A stretch of DNA of 13,766 nucleotides from JAGLSB01 sp023135955. GTDB taxonomy: Bacteria > Bacteroidota > Bacteroidia > Bacteroidales > GCA-2748055. Below the pieces are notes generated by a model. The model saw only the letters and a program-made list of their open reading frames with translations, was not told the DNA's origin and searched no databases. A program made the translations under genes and the position numbers. Positions 1 through 5,689 of this stretch are shown here, piece after piece (position 1 is the first letter of the stretch; each line of letters starts with the position of its first letter). The stretch spans positions 1 through 13,766 of the forward strand of contig DAOVIO010000109.1 of assembly GCA_030673645.1 (NCBI GenBank), read 5' to 3'.

Positions 1-17
1 CGCCACCGACCTCATAG

Positions 18-53
18 AAATCCCTTTGCAATCTTTGCAGAGGGATTTTTTTT
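18..53 (+). terminator. Rho-independent terminator-like hairpin at the left edge
   Basis: AAATCCCT (18-25) pairs with AGGGATTT (41-48), the inner TGC/GCA bases extend the stem, and a run of eight T residues (46-53) follows on the plus strand. This is a strong intrinsic terminator shape for a plus-strand transcript entering from the left. What it terminates is outside the window. The first 14 bases (CGCCACCGACCTCA) could be the acceptor end of a tRNA or the tail of a reading frame ending in TAG at 15-17; too little is visible to choose. Confidence 0.7.
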
Positions 54-55
54 GT

Positions 56-268
56 AATCCACATAAAATATCCATTTCCTCTGCGTTATTTATCGTTTCT
101 TCCATTAATAAATATAATATCATTGATTTTACGTGTTTGTTTGGGATACACCACACGATTTTATGTGGAACGGAACGCCCACGGTTTTACGTAGGGACGC
201 GCCACGTGGCGCGTCCCTACGTAAAACCAATACGCGTCCCTGCATAAAATAATAACACATCCAGAAAT
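56..268 (+). mobile_element. Transposase-less copy of the RAYT-associated repeat element
   Basis: This segment matches the left flank of the transposase locus at 4651-4815. Both begin AATCC, share TTTCCTCTGCGTTATTT and TTCCATTAATAAATATAA, then AACGGAAC just before the 46-bp palindrome. After the palindrome (183-228) come two decayed 22-23 bp units, at about 229-250 (ACGCGTCCCTGCATAAAAT) and about 251-268 (ACACATCCAGAAATG). No transposase frame is present, so this looks like a non-autonomous copy mobilised, or once mobilised, by the RAYT. The right boundary is approximate because the last unit grades into unrelated repeats. Short open frames across it are by-products of the palindrome. Confidence 0.65.
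183..228. repeat. 46-bp perfect palindrome, copy A
   Basis: Each arm is 23 bp with no spacer: the left arm begins GGTTTTACGTAGGGACGC and the centre is GCCACGTGGC. The right arm is its exact reverse complement. It is identical in sequence to the copy at 5593-5638 and differs from the copy at 4770-4815 by one change per arm. As single-stranded DNA or RNA it would form a long hairpin, which is the kind of substrate recognised by REP-associated transposases. Confidence 0.9.
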
Positions 269-283
269 GAACGAAGTGATAAT

Positions 284-497
284 GAGTATAGTAGAAGTAG
301 TCAAAGGGTATATTGTAAGTAGTACTTGAGTAGACTGGAAGTAGTCAAAAGGTATATTGGAAGCGGAAGCAAAGTATACCGAATATAGTCTGAGAGTATA
401 GTAGAAGCTGTACTTAAGTATACTGGAAGAAGTCACAGGGTATTTTCAATATAGTCTGTAAGTATATGGGAAGTAGTGCCGGTGTATATTCAATTTA
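284..497. repeat. Degenerate AT-rich tandem repeats
   Basis: Recurring words are GAGTATAGTAGAAG, GGAAGTAGTC, AGTCAAAGGGTATATTG, AGTCAAAAGGTATATTG, AGTCACAGGGTATTTTC and AATATAGTCTG. They recur at irregular spacing in a composite unit of roughly 45-65 bp that is partly repeated about three times. There is no convincing reading frame across it. It lies between the palindromic element and the 3' end of the response regulator gene, and I see no clear terminator for that gene here. The origin is unknown; it may be old repeat expansion. Confidence 0.5.
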
Positions 498-515
498 CTG
501 ATTTTATTAAATAGA

Positions 516-1265
516 TCATATTGACTTTAATTTTTCAATGACCCCTGCTTTTCTTCTTCTTGAAACCGGGACAAGCGTACCATCACTGAGCTTCAAATTT
601 ACATCTCTTTTCTTTTCAATGGATTCTACATGGTCGATATTCACAAGATGGGTTTTGTGTACTCTCACAAATCCAAGATCACTGAGTAAGTTTTCAAAAT
701 CAACCAATGTCCTTGAAACAATAATGCTTTTTCCTCCTTCCAGAAATATCCTTGTATAATTGCTTTCTCCCTGCATCCTTAAGATTCTTTTAACGATCAG
801 CAGCTCAATTCTCTCTTCGGTGTTAACTCCCAGCCGGTTAAATGCCCTTTCTTTTGTAAAGTTCTCTATCAACAATTCTAATTGAATGGATTTCTTTTCT
901 GTTTCAACCATACTGGTAAATTTCTTTACGGCCTGAATAAGTTCATGATAACTTATTGGCTTTAGAATATAATCTACCGCTGAAAATTTAATGGCTTTAA
1001 TGGCATAGTTATCATATGCAGTAACGAAAATTACTCCAAACTCACGTTGCTCTATTTTCCTGAGCAAATCAAAGCCAGTTGTTTTTGAAAGCCGAATATC
1101 AAGAAAAAGGAGGTCTGGAATCAATTCATTAATAAGGTTCTCAGCAGTTACCGGATCCGATGCTTCTCCTATAAGTTCAATATCCGGGCAATAATTCCTT
1201 AACATGCCAGATAAGTTGTCCCTGGCAGGCTTTTCATCATCAACTATTATTGCTCTAATTTTCAT
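516..1265 (-). CDS. LytTR-family response regulator
   Basis: This is a two-component response regulator of the LytR/AlgR type, 249 residues, a normal length. The receiver domain (about 1-120) has the acidic pocket D9-D10, the phospho-acceptor D56 in LLFLDIRL, T82 in VIFVTAYD and K102 in DYILKPI. The LytTR DNA-binding domain (about 150-249) shows the family pattern LRMQGESNYTRIFLEGGK, then FVRVHKTHLVNIDHV and LSDGTLVPVSRRRK. It should bind short direct repeats in promoter DNA when phosphorylated. It starts 60 bp downstream of the histidine kinase stop on the same strand, so the two are very likely one operon and a cognate pair. Its target genes cannot be read from this window. The ATG is preceded by AT-rich DNA with no Shine-Dalgarno site, as is usual in Bacteroidota. 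Confidence 0.95.
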   Translation of the reverse strand: MKIRAIIVDDEKPARDNLSGMLRNYCPDIELIGEASDPVTAENLINELIPDLLFLDIRLSKTTGFDLLRKIEQREFGVIFVTAYDNYAIKAIKFSAVDYILKPISYHELIQAVKKFTSMVETEKKSIQLELLIENFTKERAFNRLGVNTEERIELLIVKRILRMQGESNYTRIFLEGGKSIIVSRTLVDFENLLSDLGFVRVHKTHLVNIDHVESIEKKRDVNLKLSDGTLVPVSRRRKAGVIEKLKSI

Positions 1266-1325
1266 ATATATATATGTAATTTATCTTATTCTCAAAAAAG
1301 CCTATTTAAATTGTGCTAAAGACTA

Positions 1326-4325
1326 TTATTTTTCATCTGGTATAAAAATCTCTACAAGTGTCCCCATGCTCATTTTATTCTTGTCTTCTAAATCAGTAAT
1401 CCTGAGCTTATAATTATCAGGAGCGGTTCTGTTCAAGGTATCAATTCGTGATTGGATTATATTCAATCCCTTACTTTCATGTTCAGGATGCAGTGAAGAA
1501 GATGCCTGTCTGCCGATTCCGTTATCTTCAACTTTGAATACTATATATTCATCTGCCAGACTCGCTTCAATAGTTAATTTATTATCCCCTTCTTTTGGAG
1601 CAAGTCCGTGCAAAATAGCATTTTCAATAATAGGCTGAAGCATCATAGTAGGCATCATTGTATTATATTTATCAATTTCAGGATCAATATGAATTTTATA
1701 AGTAAATTCAAACCTTATTTTCTCAAGATCAAGATAGAATTCTAAAGTTTCCACCTCTTCAGCAATTGAAACACTTTCTCTTTCAGAGTTATCAAGGATT
1801 TTCCTGATCAAACTTGCAAATACGGTTAAATATGTATTCGCCTCCTTCAGCTGTCGTGATTGAATTAACTCTTGAATAGAATTCAGGGAGTTAAATAAAA
1901 AATGTGGATTTAATTGGGCTTTCATGGCCTTTTGCTCCAGATCTGCCATTTTTTGTAGTAAGGCTCTTCTTTTAAGTCTCCTGTAGACAATGATACGATA
2001 TAATATAAATGAAAGAATCATTCCGAGCAAGACTCCCAAAAAGATCCTGACAAATTCGGTTTCGATAAAGGGCTTTTTAGGTAGTAGAGGTAGATCAATA
2101 GCTTCCTTGATTGCTATTTTTAAATTTCCAATACCTGAATTACGGAATATTTTACCTTCTCGATCAATGACGATATCTTTAAACGGATTCCCGTAATCCA
2201 TTAAAAACCTGTCTTTAAAAGCATCTTCACCGTCAGGAAAATACATTTGGTGCATCCCTTTAGAATACTGCAAATTAGAATCCTTCCAGTGCTGAAAAGA
2301 AATGCCGGGGCTAATTCTCAGGATCACAACATCTTTCTTGTTTGAACCATATTCCTTATAAATATCTTCGCAATTTTCTTGTCCATACTCATATTGCCTA
2401 CATAGCATAAATACAACCGTCTTCCCTTTTGTTTTATCCCAATCCCACTTTTTCCCGTCCAAGTCGACCAGATTCATCCTGGGCATTTCACTTCCTGGCT
2501 GCAAAGCATTAACCTGTTTCTGGATGTTCCTTACATAATCAATAACATCCATATTGTTTAAGGATTCAAGAATATTTTCAAAATGATAATTAGAGTTATA
2601 ATTGGGGCTGTATGATGTTGCATTATTTGCAATTGCTTCCAGTCTGCTAACAATATCCAGGTATAATGGAATACCATCAAGTAAAAATCTACTAAATATT
2701 AGCTGGTCTGCACTTTTATTTGGAGTATAAATTTTAGTGCTGGATGAATTAAATTCCAGATATCGAAAATCTGTGTACAAGCTTATATAGTAAGGATAGA
2801 TTTCCAAATTTCCAAAATCCTGATAATTGGGTTTCTGAGGCTTAGGAATTCCAGAAATTAACTCATTTAAATTTTTCAATGCTTCGGGATCTTTACGAAA
2901 ACTCTGCCATGTATCAGAGATCTCTAACATTTTAATAACACTTTGAATTTCAGTATCCATAAAATTGTAAAATCCCGGACTTAGATTATTCCTTTCTGAT
3001 TCAAGCAATTTCTCAGAATATCGTATATGATCCCTGTATTGATCAAACATCCGAAAATGAAGGTATTCTGGAAAATAAATCAAATTATTTTTACTAAATT
3101 TCGGGATGCTTCTTTTATTCAGAAACTCTGAATTTTTGTACCCTCTACCAGAAAAAAGTGGATCATTTTTATCATTTTCATCAATAATCAAATGGATACT
3201 ATCACCTGGTTCAATATATAAATTCACCCAGGCATTTGAATTAATTGGAAAACGCTCCAGCAGGTAAAGTCGATATTTTACTGCATTCTCAATATCAAGA
3301 GGTATAGAAAATGAACCATCGGAATTTATCTCAATAATCATATGATCAGTATCGTGCCCAACAATATTAGCTCGATATTCAAGACAAATATCTTCTATTT
3401 CGGGGTATTTTATTTTCCCACAAACAATTGTCCTTTTCATCCATTTGGAATAGCTCAAGAGCTTAAATGTATAATGATAACTTCTTTGTATCTTATAAAT
3501 TAATTCTTCATTTTGATCTTTATCTATGCCCTCCTTCTTTGGAAAGGATTCTGCATATAGAATTATTCCAGTATTTGAATCAACAGTATATTCCCTGGGA
3601 AGCCGGGCTCCTTTTTGCTTATCTTTGTTTCTTTTTAAGCTAAAGAATTCTGGTATATCTGAACGAATCTGAAACGATGAATCCGACATTGGTAAACGTA
3701 AAAACTCCTCCTTATTTCCATCCGCCTGAGTAATGGTCCATTTATCGGAGATCATGTTGCCAGGGTATATGTTTAACAGTCCAATATCTTTTAATAATAT
3801 ATCTTCCCTGGTGCTATATTCACATTCCAACCTGGTCTTTTGATCCAAGCTGAGCCCCCTGGATTCAACATAACTTAATAAGCCATTTCTAATTTGGTCA
3901 ATATTTTTGATGGATAACTTTTGGTACACAGTATTAAAAAGAACAGTATAATCAACATCATTAAGATAACAAGAGATTATAGCCCTCAGGTTGTGGACAT
4001 AAGGAAACCTAGAATCAGAACTACTAATAATCTCGCGATCCAAAGAATTCTTCCTTTTTGAGTTCCTGGTAAAAAGCTTTTTATAACTTATCAGATATAT
4101 ACCTGTCTCAGGAATATCTAACACGGTAAGACTAAACCTGATTTTCTGTTCACTAATGAGATTACTTGATTGACTATTTCGTGGATTTTCGGTCAAAATT
4201 TCATACACTAGCTGATCTCCCCTTTCAAGCTTTAACTTTATGTCGGGTTCAATTGTTTTGGCGGTGGAGAATGGCAAAAAAAACTGCAGAAGGACAATTG
4301 TTGCGAATAACTTTATACTGTTCAT
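1326..4325 (-). CDS. Membrane LytS-type histidine kinase with a TlpA-like periplasmic region
   Basis: The 999-residue protein reads as a fusion. Residues 1-22 are a Sec signal peptide (IVLLQFFLPFSTA). Residues about 25-290 are an extracytoplasmic region I cannot assign. Residues about 298-405 resemble the beta-rich N-terminal module of Bacteroidota TlpA-type thioredoxins (DGSFSIPL, YIEPGDSIHLIID, FSGRGYKNSEFL). Residues about 610-745 have a thioredoxin/AhpC-TSA-like outline (GSEMPRMNLVDLDGKKWDWD, GKTVVFMLC, DIVIDREGKIFR) but no CxxC; the only cysteines nearby are C642 and C652. A single membrane helix spans about 758-780. The cytoplasmic part is a His_kinase/HATPase pair: H808 in LNPHFLFNSLNSIQ, N box QPIIENAILHGL with N902, and G boxes VEDNGIGR and SKGLNIIQSR. 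It should autophosphorylate and pass phosphate to the adjacent LytTR regulator. The redox-dead thioredoxin fold is probably a ligand or protein sensor; that is inference. Confidence 0.85.
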   Translation of the reverse strand: MNSIKLFATIVLLQFFLPFSTAKTIEPDIKLKLERGDQLVYEILTENPRNSQSSNLISEQKIRFSLTVLDIPETGIYLISYKKLFTRNSKRKNSLDREIISSSDSRFPYVHNLRAIISCYLNDVDYTVLFNTVYQKLSIKNIDQIRNGLLSYVESRGLSLDQKTRLECEYSTREDILLKDIGLLNIYPGNMISDKWTITQADGNKEEFLRLPMSDSSFQIRSDIPEFFSLKRNKDKQKGARLPREYTVDSNTGIILYAESFPKKEGIDKDQNEELIYKIQRSYHYTFKLLSYSKWMKRTIVCGKIKYPEIEDICLEYRANIVGHDTDHMIIEINSDGSFSIPLDIENAVKYRLYLLERFPINSNAWVNLYIEPGDSIHLIIDENDKNDPLFSGRGYKNSEFLNKRSIPKFSKNNLIYFPEYLHFRMFDQYRDHIRYSEKLLESERNNLSPGFYNFMDTEIQSVIKMLEISDTWQSFRKDPEALKNLNELISGIPKPQKPNYQDFGNLEIYPYYISLYTDFRYLEFNSSSTKIYTPNKSADQLIFSRFLLDGIPLYLDIVSRLEAIANNATSYSPNYNSNYHFENILESLNNMDVIDYVRNIQKQVNALQPGSEMPRMNLVDLDGKKWDWDKTKGKTVVFMLCRQYEYGQENCEDIYKEYGSNKKDVVILRISPGISFQHWKDSNLQYSKGMHQMYFPDGEDAFKDRFLMDYGNPFKDIVIDREGKIFRNSGIGNLKIAIKEAIDLPLLPKKPFIETEFVRIFLGVLLGMILSFILYRIIVYRRLKRRALLQKMADLEQKAMKAQLNPHFLFNSLNSIQELIQSRQLKEANTYLTVFASLIRKILDNSERESVSIAEEVETLEFYLDLEKIRFEFTYKIHIDPEIDKYNTMMPTMMLQPIIENAILHGLAPKEGDNKLTIEASLADEYIVFKVEDNGIGRQASSSLHPEHESKGLNIIQSRIDTLNRTAPDNYKLRITDLEDKNKMSMGTLVEIFIPDEK

Positions 4326-4650
4326 AATGGAGAAGATATTTATAAATATACTTACAAATATTCACAAATATTTTATCCCATACATTAAAAGATTATCGAA
4401 CGGTTGATATGATTTATTAAAAGGTACTTAGAGCTTATGTCTCAACTGATCAAAGATTGAATTTCTCATTCAAATCCAAAAACAATCAAAATCATAGAAG
4501 CTTGATTATCAATAACACATTAATAAATTGGTTATTTCATCAATGATAGCCCATAACCAATATTAACTTTATTATTAGTAATTGATTAATTATTTCTTCT
4601 GTTAGATGGATTTTAATTAGATAGACACCACTAAACCGGATCATATTTAT
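4326..4650. other. AT-rich intergenic region, kinase upstream side
   Basis: No gene is supported here. It should hold the promoter of the kinase-regulator operon, but no clear Bacteroidota -7 box (TAnnTTTG) is placed well; two copies of ACAAATATT lie at about 4352-4372. A weak inverted repeat, ATTGGTTAT at 4527-4535 against ATAACCAAT at 4553-4561, is the only other structure. A short minus-strand frame running from here into the repeat flank has no recognisable features. Confidence 0.5.
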
Positions 4651-4769
4651 AATCCGCAAAAAAAATATCCCTTTCCTCTGCGTTATTTTAAGGTTTTTTC
4701 CATTAATAAATATAACAATAATGATTTTCTGTGGAATGATATCGGTATTATGTAGAACGGAACACATAT

Positions 4770-4815
4770 GGTTTTATGTAGGGACGCGCCACGTGGCGCG
4801 TCCCTACATAAAACC
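4770..4815. repeat. 46-bp perfect palindrome, copy B
   Basis: Same architecture as the other two copies, with the centre GCCACGTGGC, but the arm reads GGTTTTATGTAGGGACGC where the others read GGTTTTACGTAGGGACGC. The opposite arm carries the matching change (TACAT for TACGT), so the palindrome stays perfect. It lies 164 bp upstream of the transposase start codon. Confidence 0.9.
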
Positions 4816-4952
4816 GGGGCGCGTCCCTACATAAAACCGGGGTGAGTCCCTACATAAAACCGGGGTGAGTCACAACATAAAACCGGGGTGAGTCACAACA
4901 TAAAACCATTACACATCCCAAAATAAACCAATGTACGTCCCAAAACAATACC
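4816..4952 (+). repeat. Tandem array of six 22-23 bp units grown from the palindrome right arm
   Basis: Starting immediately after the palindrome, units lie at 4816-4838, 4839-4861, 4862-4884, 4885-4907, 4908-4929 and 4930-4952. Each is a four-base spacer (GGGG, later ATT or AATG) plus a copy of the right arm ending in ATAAAACC or a variant. Units three and four are identical (core TGAGTCACAACATAAAACC). The core drifts with distance: GCGTCCCTACATAAAACC, then GAGTCCCTACATAAAACC, then GAGTCACAACATAAAACC, then CACATCCCAAAATAAACC. The array fills the region immediately upstream of the transposase gene. It has no unique spacers, so it is not a CRISPR array. Confidence 0.9.
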
Positions 4953-4979
4953 ACGAGACAATAAAACAGAAAATATTAA

Positions 4980-5474
4980 ATGGGAAAAAACAGAAAAACC
5001 ATACGGCTACAAAACTGGGACTATCGTTCACCGGCACAATATTTCATTACGATTTGCACTAAAAACAGGGAACCACTTTTTGGGGAAATTATTAAGATAG
5101 AAATGCATCTCAATGAATTAGGAAGTTACGCCAGTCAATGTTTGAACAACATAAATATTTACAATAAAAATGCAGATGTTCCTGTATTCATCATAATGCC
5201 CAACCATATCCATGCGATCATTGAATTGAAAAATAAAATCAATAATTACCAGACAAACAAATTTGATCCTTTATTAAGTCGATCCATATCAAGTGTCTTG
5301 AACATCTATAAAGGAAGGGTGACAAAATATGCAAAAGAAAATAATATAGACTCGGTTTGGCAGGCTCGATTTTATGATCATATTTTAAAGGATCCGAAGG
5401 AATATGAGCATATCGCAAATTACATCAAAAACAATCCAAGAGCTTGGGATAATGATTTGTTTAATTCTCAATAA
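4980..5474 (+). CDS. REP-associated tyrosine transposase (RAYT, Y1/HUH family)
   Basis: The protein is 164 residues, a normal length for the family (the E. coli TnpA_REP is about the same). The HUH nuclease motif is H76-I-H78 in IIMPNHIHAII. The likely catalytic tyrosine is Y148 in HIANYIKNNPRAW, in the position matching Y115 of the E. coli enzyme, after the family pattern VWQARFYDHILKDPKEYEHI. The N-terminus (LQNWDYRSPAQYFITICTKN) also fits. These enzymes nick and join single-stranded DNA at REP hairpins and are thought to spread REP sequences within a genome rather than themselves. The gene is intact with no frameshift. It converges on the PiT gene and is bracketed by its presumed substrate palindromes. 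The ATG follows an A-rich stretch with no Shine-Dalgarno site. Confidence 0.92.
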   Translation: MGKNRKTIRLQNWDYRSPAQYFITICTKNREPLFGEIIKIEMHLNELGSYASQCLNNINIYNKNADVPVFIIMPNHIHAIIELKNKINNYQTNKFDPLLSRSISSVLNIYKGRVTKYAKENNIDSVWQARFYDHILKDPKEYEHIANYIKNNPRAWDNDLFNSQ

Positions 5475-5538
5475 AACATTGCAAATTGCATAAAGGATCA
5501 TAGAAATGCAATCGGTTATGTATGAAACGGAACGCCAC

Positions 5539-5592
5539 GGTTTTACGTAGGGACGCGGTTTTACGTAGGGATGCGGTTTTACGTAGGGATGC
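5539..5592 (+). repeat. Three head-to-tail 18-bp copies of the palindrome left arm
   Basis: Units at 5539-5556, 5557-5574 and 5575-5592 read GGTTTTACGTAGGGACGC, then GGTTTTACGTAGGGATGC twice. They run directly into the left arm of palindrome C. There is no spacer between units, unlike the 23-bp units on the other side of the palindrome. The preceding AACGGAACGCCAC is shared with the other two clusters. Translation of the minus strand gives a meaningless repeated YVKP peptide. Confidence 0.9.
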
Positions 5593-5638
5593 GGTTTTAC
5601 GTAGGGACGCGCCACGTGGCGCGTCCCTACGTAAAACC
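5593..5638. repeat. 46-bp perfect palindrome, copy C
   Basis: Identical in sequence to the copy at 183-228. It lies between the convergent transposase and PiT genes, 52 bp beyond the PiT stop codon on the minus strand. A transcript from either side would fold into a long GC-containing hairpin here, so it could limit read-through, although there is no T-run typical of an intrinsic terminator. Confidence 0.9.
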
Positions 5639-5684
5639 ATTACGCGTCCCAACGCAAAACCATTACGCGTCCCTCCATAAACCC
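5639..5684 (+). repeat. Two 23-bp units after palindrome C
   Basis: Units at 5639-5661 and 5662-5684 each consist of ATTA plus a copy of the right arm (CGCGTCCCAACGCAAAACC and CGCGTCCCTCCATAAACCC). They have the same arm-plus-four-base design as the array upstream of the transposase. The last unit ends 5 bp from the PiT stop codon. Confidence 0.85.
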
Positions 5685-5689
5685 AACAC

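Larger units (their letters stand above)
4651..5684 (+). mobile_element. RAYT locus: transposase with flanking palindromic arrays
   Basis: The unit comprises a conserved left flank (4651-4769, also found at 56-182), palindrome B with its downstream tandem array (4770-4952), the transposase gene (4980-5474), and a right cluster with a second palindrome and arrays on both sides (5539-5684). REP-associated tyrosine transposases are known to sit singly between the palindromic repeats they act on, and this arrangement fits. No target-site duplication or defined outer ends can be read, so the boundaries are those of the recognisable repeat material. Confidence 0.75.

Noticed and set aside
161..436. 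Minus-strand 91-codon frame across the palindrome and AT-rich repeats
   Set aside because: It consists of translated palindrome and tandem repeat sequence, with no domain, signal or neighbour support.
4540..4767. 75-codon minus-strand frame upstream of the transposase
   Set aside because: Half lies in the repeat flank shared with 56-182, where the matching frame is not conserved.
4816..4952. Regular 23-bp repeats resembling a CRISPR array
   Set aside because: Units are directly contiguous with only a constant four-base spacer, there are no unique spacers and no cas genes, and each unit is a copy of the palindrome arm.
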